This document shows positions 1-8,132 of a DNA stretch of 64,000 nt, one piece after another. Source of the stretch: DASQFQ01 sp963802905 (GTDB lineage: Bacteria > Actinomycetota > Thermoleophilia > Solirubrobacterales > Solirubrobacteraceae); contig CAWDKH010000004.1 in the NCBI GenBank assembly GCA_963802905.1, positions 310,001 through 374,000 of the forward strand, read 5' to 3'. Position 1 is the stretch's first letter. Each line of letters opens with the position of its first letter. The notes below the pieces were generated by a model, which did not search any database, was not told where the DNA came from, and was given only the letters and a program-made list of their open reading frames with translations. The translations under genes and the position numbers were made by a program.

Positions 1-1423
1 GCGTCGGTGTGCCGGTCGGCGTCGGGCCGGGCGTCGTGGTCGGCGCCGGGGTCGGCTGCGGCGTGGGCTGCGCGGCCGCCGGCGGCGGAGTGGGCTGGGT
101 CGCCGGCGCCGACTGGCCGGGCGGCAGCGCGCCGCCGCTCGGCTGCGTCGAGCCGGCGGGGTTGATCGGCGTCGAGGTGTCGCCCTCGCGCTGCTCGCGC
201 AGCGGGTCGATGGCGGCGACCAGCGTCGGCTCCTTCGTCTTCGTCTGTGTCTTCGTCGGCGCGGAGGTCTTCTTGCCGGCGTCGTCCTTGCGGGCGGCGC
301 GCTGCTTGTGCGCGACCGGCTTCGACGCGGCAGGCTGCGGCGTCGAGTTGACGGCGACCGGGGCGGCGGGCGCGGGCGCCGCGGTGGCGGCAGGCGTCGT
401 CGCGGAGGCGATGGCGGTCGACGGCTTGGCGCGGTCGACGGCGACGTGCTTGGCCTCGACGGCGCCGGCGGTGACGATCGCGGCGGCGGCGAGGCCGGCG
501 GCGGCCTTGGTGGCCAGCGCGCTCGCGCCCGCCTGCAGCGCGCCACCTGCGGCGGCGGCGCCGGCGGCGGTCCCGCCACCCGCGGCGGCAGCGGTGCCGC
601 CGCTGGCCGCGGCGGTCGTGCCGAGGTGCGCGAGCAGCGTCTTCTTGAGCAGCAGCAGCGGTGCGACCGGGAAGATCGCGGCGAGCGCCTTGTTGGTCTC
701 GCGCAGCTGCTTGCGGAACGTCGCGCAGCGGTCGCACTGGCGCAGGTGGCGGCGCACGGGCGCGCTGGTGCGGCGCAGCCCTTCGGCGACCTCGCCGAGC
801 TCGTCGCGGACCTCCTCGCAGGTCAGCAGCCGCGCCTCGGCCGCCTCGGCGAGCGACACGCGGGCGCGCACGAGCAGCGACTTGACCGACGGCACCGTGG
901 TCTCCATGGCGTCGGCGATCTGCTCGTAGGAGAGCGCGTCGATCTCGCGCAGCAGCAGCGCGGTGCGCTGCGTCTCCGGCAGATCCTGGACGTCGGAGAC
1001 GAGCAGCCGGAACTCCTCGCGCTTGTGGACCTTGTCCGCCGTCGTGGTGCCGCCCTCGGACAGGTGGATGTCCATCGAGTCGACGCCCACCGCCTGCGTG
1101 CGGCGCAGGTGGTTGAGCGAGCGGTTGCGCGCGATCCGGTACAGCCACGGGCGCACGTTGATCGGCCGGTCGTCCGCGAGCATCGCGTTGAACGCCGCGG
1201 CGAAGACCTCCTGCAGCACGTCCTCCGCGTCCTCCTTGGAGGAGAGCATGTGGCGGCAGAACGCGAGCAGGCGCGCCTGGTAGCGCGCGACCAGCGCCTC
1301 GAACGCGGGCTGGTTGCCCCGCCGTACGAGCGCGACCAAGCGCTCGTCCGACTGCAACCGCAGCAGGGGCGAGCGGCCGTGTAGGCCGGCAGAGCCGGCG
1401 TGTTGTAAGGCTGAAGCTTCCAC
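1..1423 (-). CDS. ECF-type RNA polymerase sigma factor with zinc-finger tail (3' end outside window)
   Basis: Sigma-70 family factor that directs RNA polymerase to a set of promoters. Region 2 lies at about residues 30-105 (EDAEDVLQEVF, RPWLYRIARNRSLNHLRR) and region 4 at about 145-195 (LPETQRTALLLREIDALSYEQIA, then VPSVKSLLVRAR). A HxxxCxxC motif (HLRQCDRC, about residue 225), as in zinc-binding anti-sigma domains, follows. After that come an Ala/Gly-rich hydrophobic stretch and a long Thr/Pro/Ala tail still open at the window edge (at least 474 codons). Most ECF factors have about 200 residues, so sigma and anti-sigma-like parts seem joined in one chain, perhaps tethered to the membrane. 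The start is taken as a GTG with no clear ribosome binding site; a later start just before the LRLQSDERL segment is possible. Confidence 0.85.
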   Translation of the reverse strand, partial: MEASALQHAGSAGLHGRSPLLRLQSDERLVALVRRGNQPAFEALVARYQARLLAFCRHMLSSKEDAEDVLQEVFAAAFNAMLADDRPINVRPWLYRIARNRSLNHLRRTQAVGVDSMDIHLSEGGTTTADKVHKREEFRLLVSDVQDLPETQRTALLLREIDALSYEQIADAMETTVPSVKSLLVRARVSLAEAAEARLLTCEEVRDELGEVAEGLRRTSAPVRRHLRQCDRCATFRKQLRETNKALAAIFPVAPLLLLKKTLLAHLGTTAAASGGTAAAAGGGTAAGAAAAGGALQAGASALATKAAAGLAAAAIVTAGAVEAKHVAVDRAKPSTAIASATTPAATAAPAPAAPVAVNSTPQPAASKPVAHKQRAARKDDAGKKTSAPTKTQTKTKEPTLVAAIDPLREQREGDTSTPINPAGSTQPSGGALPPGQSAPATQPTPPPAAAQPTPQPTPAPTTTPGPTPTGTPT

Positions 1424-1510
1424 GCGTGAGAAGAAGACCTGCGCTCGTACAACCCCAGAGCAGCAGGGAAGTTGCTCCGTTTCAGGGTAGCCGTACGATT
1501 CCCGCGGCAG

Positions 1511-1593
1511 GCCCGGGTAGGCAAACTGGCAAAGTCGGCCCTCTTAAGAGGGCTGCCCCTGTGGCATTGTGGGTTCGAGTCCCACCCCGGGCA
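1511..1593 (+). tRNA. tRNA-Leu (anticodon probably TAA)
   Basis: Acceptor strands GCCCGGG and CCCGGGC pair perfectly, with discriminator A. The T arm is GTGGG-TTCGAGT-CCCAC, and a long variable arm (TGCC/GGCA) marks a type II tRNA. The anticodon arm contains CTTAAGA, which reads as anticodon TAA. CCA is not encoded. The anticodon arm is oddly an even-length palindrome, so a seven-base loop leaves mismatches in its stem; a one-base error in the sequence is possible. Confidence 0.8.
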
Positions 1594-1646
1594 CTGGTCG
1601 GGCAGCTTGAGTTTGCTCAAGAAATTCGACAGGGTAGGGATGGTCT

Positions 1647-1868
1647 ATGGACGCCATTCGCTCCATGCGATTGAAAGCCGTGCGCTGCACAGAGTGCGGC
1701 GATGCGCGCTGGAGTCTCTTCTCCTCCGCCGACACCGCACAGCCCTGCGAGCTGTGCGGCGGTCAGATGATGGTCGAGCGGCGCATGCCCGGGTCCGGGC
1801 CGCGCACGCTGCTGCGCGAGCGCCGCAATGCGCGGGTGCCGCGCACGCGCGCACCGTTGCCGCACTGA
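1647..1868 (+). CDS. small zinc-ribbon protein
   Basis: A 73-residue protein with two CxxC knuckles (RCTECG at about residue 13 and PCELCG at about residue 33) that would form a zinc ribbon. An Arg-rich, basic C-terminal tail follows. An AGGG sequence lies about 8 bases before the ATG. The knuckle spacing and basic tail suggest a nucleic-acid-binding or regulatory protein, but I do not recognise the family. It lies alone between tRNA-Leu and the MCE operon. Confidence 0.6.
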   Translation: MDAIRSMRLKAVRCTECGDARWSLFSSADTAQPCELCGGQMMVERRMPGSGPRTLLRERRNARVPRTRAPLPH

Positions 1869-1965
1869 GTCGCGCACATTGAGCTTGTGTTAGGTGCATT
1901 GGCCGAGGTCAATGAACCTGACGATGCGGGTATCCCCCATCACCGATAGACGCACCGGCTTGCAG

Positions 1966-1981
1966 TGTGACCTCGGTCACG
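1966..1981. promoter_or_regulatory. CRP/GlxR-like palindrome upstream of the MCE operon
   Basis: TGTGA-CCTCGG-TCACG matches the CRP consensus TGTGA-N6-TCACA at nine of ten defined positions, and its core GTGACCTCGGTCAC is a perfect palindrome. It lies about 47 bases before the first MCE start. Its TGACCTCGG half also pairs with CCGAGGTCA at 1902-1910, giving a second, wider inverted repeat. The assignment rests on the sequence match alone. Confidence 0.5.
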
Positions 1982-2027
1982 GACGACCGCAAGTTCTGAG
2001 GTGCGATCTCGTTCGAGGCTCTGGGGA

Positions 2028-3428
2028 ATGCGGCTTACGGGGGATCTCATCGTTCGCGCGGCGGCCTTGGCCGCCGTTCTTGTCGTGGCCATCGTGGTCG
2101 CGGTCCTTCTGCTGAGCGGACCCGGCGGCAGCTACACGGTCAAGGCGCACTTCCAGAACGCCGCGCAGCTCGTCAAGGGCAACCTCGTCCAGACCGGCGG
2201 CGCGCCGGTCGGCAAGGTCACGAACATCGACCTCACCGACGACGGCCAGGCCGAGATCACGATGAAGATCGACGAGGCCTACGCGCCGCTGCGCCGCGGC
2301 ACGCTGGCCACCGTCCGCCAGGCCTCGCTGTCGGGCGTCGCCAACCGCTACATCGACCTGCGCATGGCGCCGCAGAGCGCCAAGAAGATCCCCGACAAGG
2401 GCGTCATCGAGCAGGACGCGACGACGACGGCGGTCGACCTCGACCAGATCTTCAACACGTTCGACCCCGAGACGCGCAAGGCGCTGCAGGGCGTGATCGA
2501 CGGCTCGGCCAACCAGATCAAGGGCCAGGGCAAGGCGTTCAACGAGGGCATCGCCTACCTCAACCCGTCGCTCGCCGCCTCGAGCCGCCTGTTCCGCGAG
2601 CTCAACCGCGACACGCCGCTGCTCGAGCGCTTCATCGTCTCCTCGTCGCAGCTCGTCACCGACATCGCCGACCGCCACGACGATCTGGCCGGCCTCGTCG
2701 ACGACCTCGCCACGACGACGACCGCGATCGGCAACCAGAAGGAGGCGCTCGCCGAGTCGATCGGCCGCCTGCCCGACTTCGAGCGCCGCGCCAACACGAC
2801 GTTCGTCAACCTGCGCGCCGCGCTCGACGACCTCGACCCGCTCGTCGAGGACTCCAAGCCCGTGGCGAAGAAGCTGCGCCCGTTCCTCGCCGAGCTGCGC
2901 CCGCTCGCCCGCGACGCGCGCCCGACGATCAACGACCTCTCGAAGATCGTCTCGCGCCCCGGCGGCGCCAACGACCTGATCGAGCTGACGAAGCTGCAGC
3001 TGCCGCTGCGCGACGTCACGACGCGCAAGTTCGAGGCCAACGGCAAGCAGCGCGACGGCGCGTTCAAGGTCTCCCAGGACGCGCTCAAGGGCAACACGCC
3101 CGAGTTCGCCTTCTTCCGCCCCTACACGCCCGACCTGCTCGGCTGGTTCGACGACTTCAGCCACTCCGGGACCTATGACGCGCTCGGCGCCGCCTCGCGC
3201 GTCGGCATCCACGCCAACCCGTTCGCGCTCACCGGCGCCGCCGGCGCGGGCCAGTACGAGCTGATCCCGCCGGACCTGCGCGACGAGGCGCTGCTGGCGA
3301 CGCTCGAGCGCCGCCAGAACAACCGCTGCCCCGGCGGCGGCGAGCACAAGGCCGCCGACGGCAGCGGTCCCTACAAGCCCACCCCCGACTTCCCCTGCGA
3401 CCCGTCGCAGGTGCTCCCCGGCAAATGA
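2028..3428 (+). CDS. MCE/MlaD family protein 1 of 6
   Basis: Substrate-binding component of an MCE-type lipid transport system, anchored outside the cytoplasmic membrane. An N-terminal signal anchor (LIVRAAALAAVLVVAIVVAVLLL) is followed by one MCE domain at about residues 32-110 (YTVKAHFQNAAQLVKGN, GGAPVGKV). A long helical region with repeated L-x-x-L-R-P segments follows and would form the coiled tunnel known for this family. The ATG at 2028 is preferred because the hydrophobic anchor follows it directly; a GTG at 2001 would add nine residues. The stop overlaps the next start as ATGA. First gene of the operon. Confidence 0.88.
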   Translation: MRLTGDLIVRAAALAAVLVVAIVVAVLLLSGPGGSYTVKAHFQNAAQLVKGNLVQTGGAPVGKVTNIDLTDDGQAEITMKIDEAYAPLRRGTLATVRQASLSGVANRYIDLRMAPQSAKKIPDKGVIEQDATTTAVDLDQIFNTFDPETRKALQGVIDGSANQIKGQGKAFNEGIAYLNPSLAASSRLFRELNRDTPLLERFIVSSSQLVTDIADRHDDLAGLVDDLATTTTAIGNQKEALAESIGRLPDFERRANTTFVNLRAALDDLDPLVEDSKPVAKKLRPFLAELRPLARDARPTINDLSKIVSRPGGANDLIELTKLQLPLRDVTTRKFEANGKQRDGAFKVSQDALKGNTPEFAFFRPYTPDLLGWFDDFSHSGTYDALGAASRVGIHANPFALTGAAGAGQYELIPPDLRDEALLATLERRQNNRCPGGGEHKAADGSGPYKPTPDFPCDPSQVLPGK

Positions 3429-5062
3429 GGCGCGCCCTCGTCGTCATCCTCGTCCTCGCCGGTGCGGGCGCCTACGCGCTCACGTCGACCGGCGCGAAGG
3501 AGGAGAGCGGCTCGAAGTTCACCGTCGAGTTCGACAACGCGTTCGGGCTCGTCAAGGGCGGCGACGTCAAGGTCGCCGGCGTCCGCGCGGGCACGGTCTC
3601 GAAGCTGCGGCTCGACAAGAAGAGCCACCGCGCGCTCGTCGACTTCGAGCTCACCAAGCAGGGCTTCGGCTCGCTGCGCACCGACTCCACCTGCGAGTCG
3701 CGCCCGCAGTCGCTGATCGGCGAGTACTTCATCGACTGCACGCCTGGCAAGTCGAGCGACAAGCTCAAGCCGGGCGCGACGATCCCCGTCGAGCAGACCA
3801 CCTCGACGATCCCCGCCGACCTGCTCGCCAACGTCATGCGCCGCCCCTATCGCGAGCGGCTGCGGATCATCCTCGACGAGCTCGGCGCCGGCGTCGGCGG
3901 CCGCGCCGAGGACCTCAACGCGACGATCCGCCGCGCCAGCCCGGCGCTGCGCGAGACCGACCGGGTGCTCGAGATCCTCGGCCGCCAGAACCAGGTCCTG
4001 AAGGACCTGACCAGCAACGCGGACACGGTGATCGGCGACCTCGCCGGCAACCACCGCAACGTCGGGCGCTTCGTCAAGGAGGCCGAGGACGTCGCCACGA
4101 CCTCGGCGACGCGCCGCCGCGAGATCGCCGACGGGCTCCAGCGCCTGCCGACCTTCCTGCGCGAGCTGCGCCCGACGATGGCCGAGCTCGGCGCCACCGC
4201 CGACGCCTCGACCCCGTACCTGGCCGACCTCAACGCGTCGGCCGGGCAGCTCGAGCGCTTCCTCAACGACCTCGGCCCGTTCGCGGACGCGAGCAAGGAG
4301 AACGTCCGCACGCTCGCCAAGACCGCCGATACCGCGCGGCCCGCGATCGAGTCGGCGAAGCCGACGGTCGCCGAGCTCACCAAGACGACGGAGAAGGTGC
4401 CCGAGCTCGCCAACAACCTCGAGATCGTGCTGCGCGATCTCGACGACCGCAAGCGCGCGGTCGAGAAGGACAAGCGCTCACCGGGCGGCCAGGGCTACAC
4501 CGGCTTCGAGGCGTTCCTGTCCTACGTCTTCGACCAGATGATGGCCATCAACATCTTCGATGAGAACGGCTACATCCTGAAGGTCAACCTGTCGGCCTCG
4601 GAGTGCAGCGAGTACCAGAACGCGGACTCGATCAAGCGCAAGGAGAAGGAGAGCCCCGGCTTCATCTCCCGCTGCCTCGCCGGCCTCGGCCCGAACCAGC
4701 CCGGCGTCACCACCGCCGACCCGACCGACACCGGCGTCGAGGACCCCGGCGCCGCGCCGCCGGCGTCCAAGAAGAAGGCGAAGAGCAAGAAGAAGAAGAC
4801 CAAGCAGGAGAAGGACCGCGAGCAGAGCAAGAACGCGCCCGGCCAGCCCGACCTCAAGAAGGCGCTCGACAAGCTGCTCAAGCAGGGCGGCGGCGGCAAC
4901 ACCCCGAACGTGCCGACGCCGTCGCTGCCGAACGTGCCCCTTCCCAACGTTCCGCTGCCCAACGTGCCGGTGCCGAACGTGCCCGGCGTGACCGGGGGCG
5001 GCGGCTCAAGCGGCCAGTCGGTCAACCCCAACGACCTCCTCGACTACCTGCTGAGCCCATGA
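3425..5062 (+). CDS. MCE/MlaD family protein 2 of 6, with Lys-rich and PNVP-repeat tail
   Basis: A signal-anchor helix (residues 1-20) is followed by an MCE domain at about 32-115 (FTVEFDNAFGLVKGGDVKVAG) and a long alpha-helical region. It differs from its neighbours in the C-terminal 130 residues. These hold a Lys-rich block of KKK clusters, then tandem PNVP-type repeats (PNVPLPNVPLPNVPVPNVP), then a Gly/Ser linker. Such a tail could span cell-wall polymer or bind anionic surface components; this is inference. It overlaps its neighbours by ATGA at both ends, which suggests translational coupling in the six-gene unit. Confidence 0.88.
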   Translation: MRRALVVILVLAGAGAYALTSTGAKEESGSKFTVEFDNAFGLVKGGDVKVAGVRAGTVSKLRLDKKSHRALVDFELTKQGFGSLRTDSTCESRPQSLIGEYFIDCTPGKSSDKLKPGATIPVEQTTSTIPADLLANVMRRPYRERLRIILDELGAGVGGRAEDLNATIRRASPALRETDRVLEILGRQNQVLKDLTSNADTVIGDLAGNHRNVGRFVKEAEDVATTSATRRREIADGLQRLPTFLRELRPTMAELGATADASTPYLADLNASAGQLERFLNDLGPFADASKENVRTLAKTADTARPAIESAKPTVAELTKTTEKVPELANNLEIVLRDLDDRKRAVEKDKRSPGGQGYTGFEAFLSYVFDQMMAINIFDENGYILKVNLSASECSEYQNADSIKRKEKESPGFISRCLAGLGPNQPGVTTADPTDTGVEDPGAAPPASKKKAKSKKKKTKQEKDREQSKNAPGQPDLKKALDKLLKQGGGGNTPNVPTPSLPNVPLPNVPLPNVPVPNVPGVTGGGGSSGQSVNPNDLLDYLLSP

Positions 5063-6585
5063 GAGGCCGCAACGCGTCATCCGTGTTCGCCAACCCCGTG
5101 CTCGTGGGCGCGGTGACCGTGCTCGTGATCATCGTCGCGGTCTTCCTCTCCTACAACGCCAACAACGGCCTGCCGTTCGTGCCGACCACGACGCTGAAGG
5201 TGCGCTTCGCCAACGGCGAGAACCTGGTCAGGGGCAACGAGATCCGCTCCGGCGGCTTCCGCATCGGCGTCGTCGAAGACATGAAGCCGGTGCAGCTCTC
5301 GGCCGGTCGCGTCGGCGCCGAGCTCAAGCTCAAGCTCGACAAGACGATCGGCAAGGTCCCCGAGGACTCGCGCTGGCGCATCCGCCCGCGCTCCGCGCTC
5401 GGCCTCAAGTACCTCGAGCTGACCGAGGGCCGCTCGAAGACGGCGTTCCAGGACGGCGACACGGTGCCGCTCGAGCAGACCGCGACCAACGTCGACCTCG
5501 ACGAGGTCTTCAAGATGTTCGACGCCAAGACGCGGCGCGCCAGCCAGGAGAACCTGCACGGCTTCGGCGACGCGTTCGCGGGCCGCGGCGCGGCCGTCGG
5601 GCGCAGCGTCGAGGAGCTGCCGCGCCTGTTCGAGCACCTCGAGCCGGTCGCGAACAACCTCGCCGATCCGCAGACCCAGCTGCCGCAGTTCTTCAAGGAG
5701 CTCGGCGACGCGGCGCGCATCGTCGCCCCGATCTCGGAGACCAACGCGCGGCTGTTCACGACGATGGCCGACACGTGGGAGGCCATCGGGCGCGACCCCG
5801 AGGCGCTGCAGCAGTTCCTCACCAAGCAGTCGCCGACGATGGACGCCGCGATCTCGTCGTTCCAGGTCCAGCGCCCGTTCCTGCGCGAGCTGACCACGTT
5901 CTCGAAGGACTTCTCGGGCGCGACCAGCGAGCTGCGCGGCGCGCTGCCCGACATCAACCCGGCGCTCGAGACCGGCACGCGGGTCCAAAAGCGCGTCCCC
6001 GAGCTCAACGAGAAGCTCGAGGGCACGTTCGCGGCGCTCAAGGACCTCACCTCGGCGCCGTCGACCAACGCCGCGATCCGCGCGCTGACCGCCACCGTCA
6101 CCACGCTCAACCCGCAGCTGCGCTTCTACGGCCCGTTCGTCACGGTCTGCAACGCCCCGACGTACTTCTTCACCTACCTCGCCGAGCACTTCTCCGAGGC
6201 CGACAGCACCGGCGAGTCGCAGCGCGCGCTGCTCAACTTCGCGGGCCAGCAGGACGACTCGATCGGCGCGATCGGCGCCGACGAGCCGGCCAACGGCAAC
6301 GAGGTCAAGGAAGGCAACAAGCAGTACCTGCACGCCGACCCGTACGGCGCGGCGATCACGCCCGACGGCCGCGCCGACTGCGAGGCCGGCCAGCGCGGCT
6401 ACCTCGAGCGCAACGCCCGCTTCTACGACAAGCGCTACAAGATCGAGCAGGACGCGCGGACGCCGGGCGCCCAGGGCCCGACGTACAAGGGCCGCGCGCG
6501 CGTGCCCGCCGGCCAGACCTACACCTCGGTCCCGGAGACCGGGCCGTACGCCGAGATCGCCCCTTCCTCGAGCGGTGAGCGATGA
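5059..6585 (+). CDS. MCE/MlaD family protein 3 of 6
   Basis: A 508-residue protein: short basic N-terminus, one hydrophobic anchor (PVLVGAVTVLVIIVAVFLS), an MCE domain at about residues 37-115 (LKVRFANGENLVRGNEI, FRIGVVEDMKP), then a long helical region ending in a polar C-terminus with several cysteines. The ATG overlaps the previous stop as ATGA and sits directly before the anchor, which fixes the start. No lipobox cysteine follows the anchor, so it is not an MceE-type lipoprotein. Confidence 0.88.
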   Translation: MRGRNASSVFANPVLVGAVTVLVIIVAVFLSYNANNGLPFVPTTTLKVRFANGENLVRGNEIRSGGFRIGVVEDMKPVQLSAGRVGAELKLKLDKTIGKVPEDSRWRIRPRSALGLKYLELTEGRSKTAFQDGDTVPLEQTATNVDLDEVFKMFDAKTRRASQENLHGFGDAFAGRGAAVGRSVEELPRLFEHLEPVANNLADPQTQLPQFFKELGDAARIVAPISETNARLFTTMADTWEAIGRDPEALQQFLTKQSPTMDAAISSFQVQRPFLRELTTFSKDFSGATSELRGALPDINPALETGTRVQKRVPELNEKLEGTFAALKDLTSAPSTNAAIRALTATVTTLNPQLRFYGPFVTVCNAPTYFFTYLAEHFSEADSTGESQRALLNFAGQQDDSIGAIGADEPANGNEVKEGNKQYLHADPYGAAITPDGRADCEAGQRGYLERNARFYDKRYKIEQDARTPGAQGPTYKGRARVPAGQTYTSVPETGPYAEIAPSSSGER

Positions 6586-8132
6586 GGAAGCGTCGCGGGG
6601 GCATGAGCACGCTGACCGTCGGCCTCTTGGCGCTCGTCGTCACGATCGTCGGCGTCTACCTCGGCTTCACGAAGTCGATCCCGTTCCGCTCCCACTACGA
6701 GGTCAAGGCCGCGTTCAAGAGCGCGAACAACATCCGCCGCGGATCGCCGGTGCGGATCGCCGGCGTCGAGGTCGGCAAGGTCACGAAGATCGAGCGCGGC
6801 CACGAGGGCGACGAGGGCGCCGTCCTCACGATGCGGATCCAGGACAAGGGCCGCCCGCTGCACCCCGACGCGCACTTCAAGATCCGCCCGCGCATCTTCC
6901 TCGAGGGCAACTTCTTCGTCGACGTCACGCCCGGCACGTCGAGCCGCGAGGTCGCCGACAACCACACGTTCCCGGTCCAGCAGACCGACACGCCGGTGCA
7001 GCTCGACGAGGTCCTGACCGCGCTGCAGACCGACACCCGCGAGGACCTCAAGACCGTGCTGCGCGAGTACTCGTCGGGCCTCAAGGGCAAGGGCGCCAAG
7101 GGCTTCAACGGCTCGATCAAGTACTGGAAGCCGGCCTACCGCGACTCGGCAATCGTCTCCGAGGCGACGCTCGGCGAGAAGGAGCACGACCTCTCGGGCT
7201 ACATCGACCGCGCCGGCATCGTGGCCGGCGCGCTCGACCGCCACCGGGAGCAGCTCAAGGACCTGATCACGAACTTCCGCGTCACGGCGGGCGCCTTCGC
7301 CCGCGAGAACGGCAACCTCGAGGCCGCGATCGCCGAGCTGCCGCGCACGCTGCGTACCGCCCAGCCGGCGCTCGCCGCGCTCAACCGCTCGTTCCCCGGC
7401 CTGCGCGGCTTCGCCCACGACATCCGCCCGGGCGTCGAGAACTCCGAGGAGACGATCGACGTCTCGCTGCCGCTGCTCAAGCAGCTGCGCGGGCTCGTCT
7501 CGCAGCCGGAGCTGCGCGGCCTGACCGCCGACCTGCGCCCGACGGTTCCGGCGCTCGCGAGCTTCGCGAACGCGAGCGTGCCGCTCAGCAAGCAGGTCCG
7601 GCAGGCGTCGAGCTGCCAGACCGAGGTCATCCTGCCGTGGAGCAAGGACAAGCTCGAGGACAAGAAGTTCCCGTCGACCGGGCCGGTCTACCAGGAGCTG
7701 CCGAAGCCGTTCCCGGGCCTCGCCGGTGAGAGCCGCTCCGGCGACGCCAACGGCCAGTGGTTCCGCGTGCTCGCCGCCGGCGGCACGAACCTCGTGACCT
7801 TCGGCCCCGGCGTCTACGGCACGACCGCGCTGCCGATCCTCGGCGTCAACCCGCAGAAGCCGAAGGCGCGCCCGCCGCTGAACGCCGACGCGCCGTGCGA
7901 GAACCAGCAGACGCCTGACCTGCGCTCGACCCCCGGCGCGCCGCCGCCGCAGCACAAGGTCGACACGAGCAGCAAGTTGTTCAAGGACCGCTGGACCAAG
8001 GTCCGCCAGTACGGCATCGATCTGATGCGCCTGCAGCTCAAGCGCGAGGGCGTCGCGGACAAGTTCAAGGTCCTCGACAAGGACATCACGCTCGAGGACA
8101 TCAAGAAGATGGCGAAGGCGAACGACAAGTGA
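6582..8132 (+). CDS. MCE/MlaD family protein 4 of 6
   Basis: A 516-residue MCE protein. The N-terminal anchor (LTVGLLALVVTIVGVYLGF) follows a basic MRKRRGG start. The MCE domain lies at about residues 38-118 (YEVKAAFKSANNIRRGS, VRIAGVEVGKVTKI). The remainder is helical with repeated L-R-G-L/L-R-P segments and a proline-rich stretch near residue 420. It overlaps both neighbours in ATGA or GTGA fashion. The role is inferred from the family: binding a hydrophobic substrate such as a sterol, fatty acid or phospholipid for import. Confidence 0.88.
   Translation: MRKRRGGMSTLTVGLLALVVTIVGVYLGFTKSIPFRSHYEVKAAFKSANNIRRGSPVRIAGVEVGKVTKIERGHEGDEGAVLTMRIQDKGRPLHPDAHFKIRPRIFLEGNFFVDVTPGTSSREVADNHTFPVQQTDTPVQLDEVLTALQTDTREDLKTVLREYSSGLKGKGAKGFNGSIKYWKPAYRDSAIVSEATLGEKEHDLSGYIDRAGIVAGALDRHREQLKDLITNFRVTAGAFARENGNLEAAIAELPRTLRTAQPALAALNRSFPGLRGFAHDIRPGVENSEETIDVSLPLLKQLRGLVSQPELRGLTADLRPTVPALASFANASVPLSKQVRQASSCQTEVILPWSKDKLEDKKFPSTGPVYQELPKPFPGLAGESRSGDANGQWFRVLAAGGTNLVTFGPGVYGTTALPILGVNPQKPKARPPLNADAPCENQQTPDLRSTPGAPPPQHKVDTSSKLFKDRWTKVRQYGIDLMRLQLKREGVADKFKVLDKDITLEDIKKMAKANDK

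Noticed and set aside
9..1384. Long plus-strand reading frames opposite the sigma factor gene
   Set aside because: Gly/Arg/Ala-rich translations that only mirror the GC-rich minus-strand gene; no domain or codon pattern of a real protein.
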